A stretch of DNA of 18,587 bases from CALAED01 sp937891035 (lineage in GTDB: Bacteria > Actinomycetota > Actinomycetes > Streptosporangiales > Streptosporangiaceae), in NCBI GenBank assembly GCA_035642125.1, contig DASQSZ010000175.1, positions 1-18,587 of the forward strand, written 5' to 3'. Position numbers and translations under genes: made by a program. How positions within the stretch are numbered: position 1 is the stretch's first letter; each line of letters begins with the position of its first letter. The notes under the pieces were generated by a model. That model saw nothing but the letters and a program-made list of their open reading frames with translations. It made no database searches and was not told where the DNA came from. This document shows, piece by piece, positions 7,322-16,427 of this stretch.

Positions 7322-7333
7322 CGCAGCCAAGGC

Positions 7334-9445
7334 TCAAGAACGCGCCCAGCGGGTGATGCCGGCGAGGCCGGCGGCGACCGCGGTGGTCAGCACCCAGCCG
7401 GCCCCCATGAACGTCCACGACCAGTACATGGCGGCGCCGTGCGGCCGCCATGCGTTCTGCTGCCCCAGGTCCACGAGGGGCAACAGCACGTCGAGGGTGT
7501 AGGCGAGGGCATGGAAGGCAGGGCCGCGGTCATCGGTGCGGTTCAGACCGGCCGGGTGGGCGCGGTCGAAGATCCACGTACCGCACGCGAGCAGCCCGGC
7601 CAGCCAGATGGCCGCCAGCCACGTGCGATGGCCATAGCCGACGGTCACGTACAGCAGCCAGTTGATGAGCTTGCCCGCCGGGCCCAGCGCCCGGCGGCGG
7701 CGCCACTGTTTGGCGATCGCCACCTGACGCGCCGCTTCTTCGCGTCCGTCGCGCTGATAGGCGGCGCTGAGCTGGTCGTAGATCTGCGAGGTGTAGCCGG
7801 CAGCGCCGCGCGTCAGCATGCGGGCCTTGATCGCACCGGCGTGGCGCGCGGTGCCGTCGCTGCCGCCCTGCCAGTAGGCGGCGGCGAGCTCATCGTAGTA
7901 GGGCCGGCTGTAGCCGCCCTGGCTGTCGGTCAGCCAGCGCAGTCGGGTCCGTACGTCGACCTCGTCGTTTTCGAGGGTCTCGAAGGTGAACCCCCGCAAC
8001 AGCAGCCTGGCCGGCCAGGTCGCCGAGTCGTCGCTGAAGGCGCGCACCTTGGTGTTGGTCAGGTCGACGCCGCCCTCGGGGCGTTGCCGCGGCCGCAGGT
8101 TGAGCGTGTCCGCGCTGGCCCGCTCCAGGTCCAGGGCCAGTCCTTCGGGGTTGACCAGGCGGGCGTCGAGGAAGGACAGCCGGTCGCCGATGCGGGCGCT
8201 GACGAGGCGGACCTCGCCTTCGGCGGTGAAACCGTACCGGCAGAACAGGTTGTGCGCGACGGTGAGCCTGAGCGCGAGCAGGGCCTGCCCGCCCGGAGCG
8301 CGCAACGTGGCGCCGGACAGATCCGCGTAGCCGAGGCGGGCGTCGATCAGCCGGACCGTTCCCCGGGCGGTGAAGCCGTCGCGGCAGAGCATGCCCTGAT
8401 CGACGGTGATCCCGTCCGCGAACAACGCCGTCCCGTCCGGGTTGACCAGCCGCGCGCCGTCAAGGTCGAAGAAGCCCGCGATGCGGCTGCGCGGGAGCCG
8501 AACCTCGCCCTCGGCGGTAAAGCCCTCCCGGCACAAGAGATCCTGCTCCACGGCGAGCCGCTCGGCGGTCAGCGCACGCCCGCCGGGGTTGGTGAGCCGG
8601 GCGCCATCGAAGCACAGTTCGCCCCCGATGCCCGCTCCGGACAGCTGGACCTCCCCGCTGGCGGCGAAGCCCTGCCTGCAGTGCAGGTCGCCGGCGACGG
8701 ACAGCCTGATCGCATACAGGGCCCGCCCGCCGGGGTTGCCGAGCCGCGCCCCGTCGAGGTCGAACACGCCATCGACACGGGCGCCGATCAACCGCAGCTC
8801 GCCTTCCGCGGTGAATCCGTCCCGGCACACGATGCTCCGCGCGGACAGGTTGCTGGCGGCCAGCGCCCGCCCGCCGGGGTTGATCAGGCGTGCTCCGTCG
8901 AGGGAGAGCAGCCCGCCGATGTGCGCGCCGGCCAGCCGTACCTCGCCGTACGCGGCGAAACCTCGGTTTAACTCCAGGTTGCCGGCCGTCTGCAACCGGT
9001 CGGCCGTTAAGGCGGGCACCAGGCACCCGGGCAGCCTGATCGCGGGCGCGGTGGCCTCGCTGAGGTTGATCGGCTCGTCGATGTGGCAGTCGGCGAGCAG
9101 CAGCGGCCGCCGCAGCTCGGCGGCCTCCAGGTCGAGCTCCCCGACGACGCGGGCGCCGCGCAGTTTCACCGCGCGAAGCGGCCCGCCCCGCGCGCCGTGC
9201 TCCGCGGTCAGCAACTCGGCGAGCAGTTCGGCGCGGACCGTACGGTCGGCGTCCCACGCGGCGCCGCCGGCCGGGTCGTCCGCTTTGGCCTCGCCGGACC
9301 GCACGTCGGCCACCGTGCCGGTGGTGACGGCCCGCAGCAGCAGGCGTTCGGCCGCACTCATGGCCTCTTCGTCACTCATGGCCTCGTCGGCGCGGCGGTC
9401 GTGACCATCGCCGCTGAGCGGAAGGTCGGTGTCCGGCGCGGTCAT
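7334..9445 (-). CDS. Repeat-containing membrane protein (family often labelled 'membrane-associated oxidoreductase')
   Basis: 703 residues. Residues 1-90 are polar and acidic with a WDADRTVRAELLAELL helix. Beta-rich repetitive sequence starts near 90. Residues 160-450 hold six copies of a ~49-residue unit (GFTAEGEVRL..ARI.G...LDGARL.NPGGRAL....L.V...L.CR), which suggests a right-handed beta-solenoid. After a helical stretch with YYDELAAAYWQ/IYDQLSAAYQR pairs (515-565) come two hydrophobic helices (about 606-627 and 672-697). Between them is the semi-hydrophobic YTLDVLLPLVDLGQQ. The C-terminal part should lie in the cytoplasmic membrane; no signal peptide is seen. I see no Rossmann, flavin, haem or iron-sulfur motif, so the oxidoreductase label used for relatives is not supported. 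AGGA lies 5 nt before the ATG. Function unknown. Confidence 0.85.
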   Translation of the reverse strand: MTAPDTDLPLSGDGHDRRADEAMSDEEAMSAAERLLLRAVTTGTVADVRSGEAKADDPAGGAAWDADRTVRAELLAELLTAEHGARGGPLRAVKLRGARVVGELDLEAAELRRPLLLADCHIDEPINLSEATAPAIRLPGCLVPALTADRLQTAGNLELNRGFAAYGEVRLAGAHIGGLLSLDGARLINPGGRALAASNLSARSIVCRDGFTAEGELRLIGARVDGVFDLDGARLGNPGGRALYAIRLSVAGDLHCRQGFAASGEVQLSGAGIGGELCFDGARLTNPGGRALTAERLAVEQDLLCREGFTAEGEVRLPRSRIAGFFDLDGARLVNPDGTALFADGITVDQGMLCRDGFTARGTVRLIDARLGYADLSGATLRAPGGQALLALRLTVAHNLFCRYGFTAEGEVRLVSARIGDRLSFLDARLVNPEGLALDLERASADTLNLRPRQRPEGGVDLTNTKVRAFSDDSATWPARLLLRGFTFETLENDEVDVRTRLRWLTDSQGGYSRPYYDELAAAYWQGGSDGTARHAGAIKARMLTRGAAGYTSQIYDQLSAAYQRDGREEAARQVAIAKQWRRRRALGPAGKLINWLLYVTVGYGHRTWLAAIWLAGLLACGTWIFDRAHPAGLNRTDDRGPAFHALAYTLDVLLPLVDLGQQNAWRPHGAAMYWSWTFMGAGWVLTTAVAAGLAGITRWARS
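8096..8968 (-). repeat. Six tandem ~147-bp coding repeats
   Basis: These encode residues 160-450 of the membrane protein. Units are 48-49 residues with a conserved Cys-Arg/Asp-Gly-Phe-Thr-Ala start and a central Leu-Asp-Gly-Ala-Arg-Leu-x-Asn-Pro-Gly-Gly block. The fifth unit is one residue shorter and the sixth loses the terminal Cys-Arg. Each unit boundary carries a cysteine (near 207, 256, 305, 354, 402). Confidence 0.85.
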
Positions 9446-9532
9446 CGCGGTCCTGCTCCCGGGAGTGGCTCGATGTCGCCGGCGGGATCGGCGGAAACGC
9501 CGCCGCCGGCCGCGCCCATCGTACGGGCCGGC

Positions 9533-9567
9533 CTTGGACGAGCGCTTGGACGAGCGCTCGGACGAAC
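9533..9567. repeat. 12-bp tandem repeat, nearly three copies, just past the glyQS stop
   Basis: CTTGGACGAGCG occurs twice head to tail (9533-9544, 9545-9556), followed by a diverged third copy beginning CTCGGACGA. It lies in the 134-bp gap between glyQS and the repeat membrane protein. The same gap also holds a small hairpin with stem CGGCG/CGCCG and a 4-nt loop at 9489-9502, without a T-run. Confidence 0.7.
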
Positions 9568-9579
9568 TTCTCGCCGAGC

Positions 9580-12582
<3,003 letters not shown>

Positions 12583-12596
12583 CGCCAAGGCGATCA

Positions 12597-12602
12597 CTCC
12601 TC
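12597..12602 (-). promoter_or_regulatory. Ribosome-binding site of glyQS
   Basis: GAGGAG on the minus strand. It overlaps the GTG at 12595-12597, which rules that codon out as the start. Spacing favours the TTG at 12586-12588 or, less well, the ATG at 12580-12582. Confidence 0.55.
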
Positions 12603-12664
12603 GTGGAAAGCGCGGGTTTCCTCGTCCAGGCTGACGGCGGACGCGCGGTTCGGTCCACCGGATT

Positions 12665-13219
12665 TCATTGTTGGAGGAGGATGGCGACGAGCGTACCGGC
12701 CAGCATGAAGGGCCCGAACGGGATGGTCGCGTTTAGGGTGGTGCGCCGAGCCGCCAGCAGCGCCCCCGCGTACAGTCCGCCGAGCAGGTGGATGGCGAAA
12801 ACGCCGAGCAGAACGCCGCCCAGGCCGAGCCAGCCCAGATAGAGGCCGAGAACACCGGCCAGCTTGACGTCGCCGAGGCCGATCTGGCCGGGCAGGAAGA
12901 ACCACTGGACGGCGTAGAAGGCGAGCAGCGCGCCCATCCCGGCCAGGGCGTGTACGTACCGGGTCCCCCCGTCGCGGGTGAACGTCGCCGCGACCCCGAG
13001 CAGGGCGGCGGCGACCGCGTACGACGGGAGCGTCAGCGGATCGGGCAACCGCCGGATGGCCACGTCGATGAAGGCGAGCACGACGCCCACCGCCCCAAGG
13101 TAGAGGTAGGCGGGCAGGGCGGCGTCCGGCCCGATCCGCCAGGTGATGAGCGCGAGCGTCGCGGCGACGACGACGGCCACCCTCGCGGGCCGCCGGGCGA
13201 CCGGTTCGAACCAGTCCAC
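12665..13219 (-). CDS. A24-family prepilin peptidase, peptidase domain only
   Basis: 184 residues and strongly hydrophobic, with about six membrane helices. It has both aspartates of the aspartic A24 peptidases: D52 in FIDVAIRRLPDPLTLP and D117 in GLGDVKLAG. The IPFGPFMLAG signature is near the C-terminus. These enzymes cut type IV prepilin-like leader peptides in the membrane. The cysteine-rich N-terminal methyltransferase domain of full-length PilD is absent, as is common in actinobacteria. No pilin or secretion ATPase genes are in the window. Start is GTG at 13217-13219, with no Shine-Dalgarno sequence but with TAGATT 6 nt upstream. As I recall, in relatives this gene lies beside aroC; here two genes intervene. 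Confidence 0.9.
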   Translation of the reverse strand: MDWFEPVARRPARVAVVVAATLALITWRIGPDAALPAYLYLGAVGVVLAFIDVAIRRLPDPLTLPSYAVAAALLGVAATFTRDGGTRYVHALAGMGALLAFYAVQWFFLPGQIGLGDVKLAGVLGLYLGWLGLGGVLLGVFAIHLLGGLYAGALLAARRTTLNATIPFGPFMLAGTLVAILLQQ

Positions 13220-13225
13220 CCGCTG

Positions 13226-13231
13226 AATCTA
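13226..13231 (-). promoter_or_regulatory. Putative -10 element (TAGATT) for leaderless A24 peptidase mRNA
   Basis: TANNNT hexamer ending exactly 6 nt before the GTG start, with no ribosome-binding site between. It lies next to the 14-bp tandem repeat, which would occupy the -35 region. Confidence 0.4.
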
Positions 13232-13236
13232 ACGGC

Positions 13237-13278
13237 GCGTCACCGCGACCGCGTCACGGCGACCGGGTCACGGCGACT
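13237..13278. repeat. Three tandem 14-bp repeats across the sseB stop codon
   Basis: Units on the plus strand are GCGTCACCGCGACC, GCGTCACGGCGACC and GGGTCACGGCGACT. The middle unit contains the SseB stop codon (13254-13256). Since 14 is not a multiple of three, a change in copy number would shift the reading frame of the SseB C-terminus and alter spacing to the A24 peptidase gene. Confidence 0.75.
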
Positions 13279-13952
13279 TCGACGCCGCCGACGATCCGGC
13301 CGCGCAACTCGCCGGCCAGCCGGTCGGCCACTCGCTGCACGGTCGTGCGCTCGTCGGCGCCGGCGGCCAGCGAGAACCGCACCGACAGCTCCGCGCCGGC
13401 GCCTGGACCGACCTTGACCCCGGTGACCTCGGTCTCCAGCGCGAACGCCGCCTCGATGGCGGCCAGCAGGTCGGGATCTTCGAAAGGCCGCGGGATCGGC
13501 CGGCCTTCGGCGAAGGTGTACAGCCGGTTGCCCTCGACGGCGAACTGCACCGGACCGGCGACGTCGACGACGAGGGCGTGGGCGTTCTCGTCGAGCACGG
13601 CCCGGCACGCGTCGCGGGCGTGCACGGCCACCGGCCGGGCGTCGGCCCGCCAGCGCCGCAGAGTCTCGGCCGAGGTGAAGCCGAGCACCCCGCGCCGGCC
13701 GTCCTGGCCGACCAGCATGGGCAGCGCCATGTCGCTGTGCTTGTCGCGGCGCAGCCCATCGGGCTCGGGATCGGCCTCCTCGGTCGGCACGGCGACCACG
13801 GGGATGAGCAGCCGGGCGTCCGCGAGCGCCAGCAGCACCTGATGCTCGCCGGCCCGTCCCTGCGCGTACGCCAGCAGCGCCGCGGTCACCCGCGGGTCGG
13901 CGCGGCCGTCGTCGTCGGCATACCGAGGCCGCGGAATGTTCCGTCCCAGCAC
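13254..13952 (-). CDS. SseB-family protein
   Basis: 232 residues. It has the layout of actinobacterial proteins carrying the SseB N-terminal domain: an LGRNIPRPRYADDDGRADPRVTAALLAYAQG opening, QVLLALADARLLIPVVAV, then RRDKHSDMALPMLVGQDGRRGVLGFTSAETLRRWRADARPV, and AHALVVDVAGPVQFAV. The C-terminal ~90 residues (VGPGAGAELSVRFSLAAG.. to VEVAVTRSP) form a second alpha/beta unit. The molecular role of these stand-alone SseB proteins is not known; the name comes from a similarity to enhanced-serine-sensitivity SseB, not to the Salmonella effector. GTG at 13950-13952 is chosen over an upstream TTG (14030) because family similarity begins there and a promoter-like element fits it. The stop lies in a 14-bp tandem repeat. 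Confidence 0.8.
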   Translation of the reverse strand: MLGRNIPRPRYADDDGRADPRVTAALLAYAQGRAGEHQVLLALADARLLIPVVAVPTEEADPEPDGLRRDKHSDMALPMLVGQDGRRGVLGFTSAETLRRWRADARPVAVHARDACRAVLDENAHALVVDVAGPVQFAVEGNRLYTFAEGRPIPRPFEDPDLLAAIEAAFALETEVTGVKVGPGAGAELSVRFSLAAGADERTTVQRVADRLAGELRGRIVGGVEVAVTRSP

Positions 13953-13959
13953 GGCACCG

Positions 13960-13988
13960 AGCGTATCCGTCCCGCCGCCCCGTGTCGG
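13960..13988 (-). promoter_or_regulatory. Putative promoter of the SseB-family gene (CCGACA - 17 nt - TACGCT)
   Basis: On the minus strand, a -35-like CCGACA (13983-13988) and a -10 TACGCT (13960-13965) are separated by 17 nt, with the GTG start 7 nt past the -10. This supports leaderless transcription and the shorter start. Confidence 0.45.
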
Positions 13989-14072
13989 CGCGTGGACCTG
14001 AACGCGGGGAAACCCGAGGTTGACCGCCAAATGCCGGATAAGCCGAGATAGTTGACCAGCCGAAGGCGACGC

Positions 14073-15179
14073 TCAGCCGAGATCGGCGATGGCCGCCACC
14101 GTGCCGCCGCCCGACGGCCCTTGGTGCACGGCGGCGACGGAGACGAAGACCGCGGGATCGCCGGTCACCGCCGCCGCGACGCCGCCGACGCAGGCCTTGA
14201 TCTGACGATGCCAGTGCACGTCGGAGTCGTCGAGCATGATGTTGCGGCGGCCGCGGACGGATCCGCTCGGGTCGGCCTCGCACTTGATGAAGACGTTCAC
14301 CAGCCTGTCCCCGAGGTCGCTGTAGTGCGGCCGAGCGGGCACGTCGAGCCCGGCGGACCTGATGGCCGACCAGATGCCGTCGGCGTCCAGGGCGTCGTTC
14401 ATCACCCCGTGGCCGATGCGGTAGCGTCCGCCGATCCCCCGTACGTTGCCGACGACGACGATCTGCGCGCGATCAAGCTCAACGCCGGAGGAGCACGACG
14501 CCACCGAGGAGAACAGCGACAGGTCCCGGTGGATCTGCTCGGCGGCCGGCATCTCGATCTCGTCCAGCGCGACGGCGATGCCGAGCGCGGTGGTGGAGTT
14601 GGAGATGTCCATGGACTTCAGGGTGTCTTCGGTCACGACGTCGTGGCCGCGCCGCTTCGCGTCGTTGATGGTGTCGAGGGTGAGCAGCGGCGTCTTGGTC
14701 TGGACGTAGTGCACGTCGGCGGGATCGTCGATCCCGGCGAGCTTCATGGCCTCGCGCACGCCCCGGGCCACCTTCTCGACCATCGCCGGGCGGCCGATGT
14801 CCTCGGGGAGGATGACCTCGCTCATGGCGATGCCGACCGAAACGCGGGGCTCGCCGGAGGCGGGGGCCGTGGCGGGGTCGGCGGACGCGAAGATCGTGGC
14901 GTGCGGGCTGAGGACGCCGTCCGTACCGCCGGACCACACGAGCGGCACCCGCGCGACCTCGTCGGCGGTCCGGGTCCCCTTCGCGGTCAGCACCTCACGG
15001 AAGGCCCGGTCGGCGAGGATGCGGGTGTAGTCGTTCACGCCGCCGTTGCCCTCGGTCTTGCCGATGACCGCGAGCACCCGGTCGGCCTCGATCACGCCCT
15101 CGTCGATCAGCGCGGCGAGCCCGGAGGCGTCGGTCACGCTGCCGATCGGCACCTTGTGCACTTCAATCGGATCCGGCAC
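14073..15179 (-). CDS. Ring-opening amidohydrolase (cyanuric acid hydrolase / barbiturase family)
   Basis: 368 residues, the family length. The fold is three repeated domains, each giving a Lys-Ser pair to one active site. Lysines fit K41 (VIGKTEGNGGVND), K162 (VQTKTPLL) and K299 (VFIKCEADPSG). Serines fit S83 (VWSGGTDGVLSPH), S230/S231 (SSVASCSSGVEL) and S347 (VFVSVAAVHQGP). Conserved glycine-rich HQGPSGGGTVAAIADLG closes the protein. Family members hydrolyse cyanuric acid to carboxybiuret or barbiturate to ureidomalonate; which one applies here cannot be told by eye. GTG start at 15177-15179 lies 6 nt after the carbamate kinase stop, with GA/GGGG-rich sequence before it, so the two are co-translated. 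Confidence 0.92.
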   Translation of the reverse strand: MPDPIEVHKVPIGSVTDASGLAALIDEGVIEADRVLAVIGKTEGNGGVNDYTRILADRAFREVLTAKGTRTADEVARVPLVWSGGTDGVLSPHATIFASADPATAPASGEPRVSVGIAMSEVILPEDIGRPAMVEKVARGVREAMKLAGIDDPADVHYVQTKTPLLTLDTINDAKRRGHDVVTEDTLKSMDISNSTTALGIAVALDEIEMPAAEQIHRDLSLFSSVASCSSGVELDRAQIVVVGNVRGIGGRYRIGHGVMNDALDADGIWSAIRSAGLDVPARPHYSDLGDRLVNVFIKCEADPSGSVRGRRNIMLDDSDVHWHRQIKACVGGVAAAVTGDPAVFVSVAAVHQGPSGGGTVAAIADLG

Positions 15180-15185
15180 TGCCCC

Positions 15186-16196
15186 TCACCTTCCCGGTTT
15201 CGTGTTTTTGTCGCTTGATCGCTGATCGCGCCCGGTCGCTTCGCGTTCGACGACGGTGCCGGCCGTGCCGGCGGCGGCCTCGCCGATCAGGTCGAGCGAA
15301 CTGATCGCCGCCCGGTCGCCACCCCCGGCGATGAACCGCAGCGCCGCGTCCACCTTGGGTCCCATGCTGCCGCTGGCGAACTCGCCGTCCGCCGCGAGCC
15401 GCCGCAGCCGCTCCGGTGTCGTACGGCCGATGGGCCGGGCGCGCGGTGTCCCGTACTCGATCATCACGTGGTCGACGTCAGTGGCGATCACCAGGATGTC
15501 CGCGCCGATGTGGCGGCCAAGCAGCGCCGCGACGAGATCCTTGTCGATCACCGCCTCGATCCCGCGGAGCGCGCCGTTCTCGCGTACGACGGGGATGCCG
15601 CCGCCCCCGGCCGACACCACGACGTAGCCGGCCGACATGAGCGCGTCCACGGCCGGCGCGTCGATGATCTCCAGCGGCTCGGGGGAGGCGACCACCCGGC
15701 GCCAGCCGCGCTCCCCCGCCTGCGCCCAGGACTGGCCCATGGCTATGAAGCGGCGGGCGTCGGCCGCCGGGAAGTACCTGCCGACCGGCTTGGTTGGCGC
15801 GCCGAACGCCGGGTCGGCGCCGTCCACCAGCGTCCTGGTCACCACCACCGCGACGGGACTGGCCAGGCCGCGCGCGGCGAGCGCCCCCTCGAGCGCGTTG
15901 AGGATCAGCATGCCGATGGTGCCCTGGGTCTGGGCTCCGCACCAGTCCAGCGGAACGGGCGGCACGACGTGCGCGGCCAGTTGGTTCTTGATCAGCAGGT
16001 TGCCGACTTGGGGTCCGTTGCCATGGGTGAGGGCGACCCGCGCGCCGGCCGCGACCAGATCGGCGACCCGCTTCATCGCCCCCTCGATCGCGTGCCGCTG
16101 TGCCTCCGGCGTGGCGCTGCCGTCCGGCGATGTCATCGCGTTGCCCCCGAGCGCGACAAGGACCCGCTCGCCGTTGAGCGTAGGTGGAAGATTCAC
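15186..16196 (-). CDS. arcC: Carbamate kinase
   Basis: 336 residues of the amino-acid-kinase fold. It interconverts carbamoyl phosphate plus ADP with carbamate plus ATP. Motifs are VLVALGGNAM (12-21), THGNGPQVGNLL (57-68), TQGTIGMLILNALEG (90-104), PTKPVGRYF (134-142), VVSAGGGGIPVV (193-204), EAVIDKDLVAALLG (214-227) and ASGSMGPKVDAALRF (274-288). Family lysines are visible in TKP, DKD and GPK. A polar ~18-residue C-terminal tail extends the usual ~310 residues. GTG start at 16194-16196 has no Shine-Dalgarno sequence but TAACGT 6 nt upstream. No arginine deiminase or ornithine carbamoyltransferase is present. Its partner is the ring-opening amidohydrolase 6 nt downstream, which suggests a nitrogen-heterocycle or ureide salvage role. 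Confidence 0.94.
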   Translation of the reverse strand: MNLPPTLNGERVLVALGGNAMTSPDGSATPEAQRHAIEGAMKRVADLVAAGARVALTHGNGPQVGNLLIKNQLAAHVVPPVPLDWCGAQTQGTIGMLILNALEGALAARGLASPVAVVVTRTLVDGADPAFGAPTKPVGRYFPAADARRFIAMGQSWAQAGERGWRRVVASPEPLEIIDAPAVDALMSAGYVVVSAGGGGIPVVRENGALRGIEAVIDKDLVAALLGRHIGADILVIATDVDHVMIEYGTPRARPIGRTTPERLRRLAADGEFASGSMGPKVDAALRFIAGGGDRAAISSLDLIGEAAAGTAGTVVEREATGRDQRSSDKNTKPGR

Positions 16197-16202
16197 AGAG
16201 CG

Positions 16203-16208
16203 ACGTTA
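16203..16208 (-). promoter_or_regulatory. Putative -10 element (TAACGT) for leaderless carbamate kinase mRNA
   Basis: TANNNT hexamer ending 6 nt before the GTG, so that the G would be +1. It is half-covered by the right arm of the GTTACC/GGTAAC palindrome. Confidence 0.45.
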
Positions 16209-16224
16209 CCCGCAGGCCGGTAAC
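16205..16224. promoter_or_regulatory. Putative operator GTTACC-N8-GGTAAC
   Basis: Perfect 6-bp arms around 8 nt, a dimer-binding-site geometry. If the start codon is +1, it spans -9 to -28 of the carbamate kinase promoter and overlaps the -10 element. A protein bound here would block transcription. Confidence 0.5.
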
Positions 16225-16229
16225 CACTC

Positions 16230-16249
16230 ATTGGCATCTATTGCCCAAT
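16230..16249. promoter_or_regulatory. Putative activator site ATTGG-N10-CCAAT
   Basis: Perfect 5-bp arms. It covers -34 to -53 relative to the carbamate kinase start, the place where activators such as LysR-type proteins (T-N11-A sites) usually bind. It is distinctly AT-richer than its surroundings. Confidence 0.4.
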
Positions 16250-16293
16250 CGTTCTGCTTTCTCGGTCAAACTTCGTACGTTCGGATGGGTGGA

Positions 16294-16309
16294 TCCGCTC
16301 CCGAGCGGA
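16294..16309. promoter_or_regulatory. 16-bp palindrome TCCGCTC-CC-GAGCGGA in the divergent intergenic region
   Basis: Seven-base perfect arms around CC. It lies midway between the two divergent genes, about 98 bp from the carbamate kinase start and 119 bp from the plus-strand gene, so it could serve either. It could also be a hairpin with a CCCG loop. Confidence 0.35.
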
Positions 16310-16320
16310 CGGCATCCGGC

Positions 16321-16343
16321 GCATACACCATGTGATGGAATGC
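16321..16343. repeat. Interrupted dyad GCAT..CCAT-GTG-ATGG..ATGC
   Basis: Two paired 4-bp arm segments with an asymmetric bulge (3 nt against 1 nt). It lies upstream of the plus-strand promoter candidate. Weak evidence on its own. Confidence 0.2.
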
Positions 16344-16357
16344 AAGCCGACATTTAC

Positions 16358-16385
16358 TGACTTGGTGTCGAGCATTCTGTAGATT
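16358..16385 (+). promoter_or_regulatory. Candidate promoter of the type VII-linked operon (TGACTT - 16 nt - TAGATT)
   Basis: A TAGATT hexamer with a weak TGACTT -35-like box 16 nt upstream, ending 42 nt before the ATG of the YbaB-like gene. The local sequence is AT-richer than the flanks. GGGGA at 16413-16417 is the likely ribosome-binding site, 10 nt from the ATG. Confidence 0.3.
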
Positions 16386-16427
16386 CTGTGCTGGCCGGCA
16401 CCTCTTCATCGTGGGGATTCGTACGGA

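Noticed and set aside
7439..8971. Plus-strand open frame of about 510 codons, itself repetitive
   Set aside because: It is antisense to the six coding repeats of the membrane protein and inherits their periodicity. No ribosome-binding site or family motif is seen.
9489..9502. Hairpin CGGCG-GAAA-CGCCG between glyQS and the repeat-protein gene as a terminator
   Set aside because: The stem is only 5 bp and no T-run follows on the minus strand, so intrinsic termination is not supported.
13204..13213. GGTTCGAACC, resembling a tRNA T-arm
   Set aside because: It is a 10-bp palindrome inside the A24 peptidase coding sequence (residues around WFEPV). No acceptor, D or anticodon stems flank it.
13953..14030. 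Longer SseB start at a TTG (14028-14030)
   Set aside because: There is no ribosome-binding site or promoter for it. Family similarity begins just after the GTG at 13950-13952, which also has a matching -10/-35 pair.
14052..15218. Plus-strand open frame opposite the ring-opening amidohydrolase
   Set aside because: The minus strand has all the Lys and Ser motifs of a known enzyme; the plus translation is His/Asp/Val-rich shadow sequence.
14073..16196. Arginine deiminase pathway (arcABC) assignment for the carbamate kinase locus
   Set aside because: Neither arginine deiminase nor ornithine carbamoyltransferase is present; the partner gene is a ring-opening amidohydrolase.
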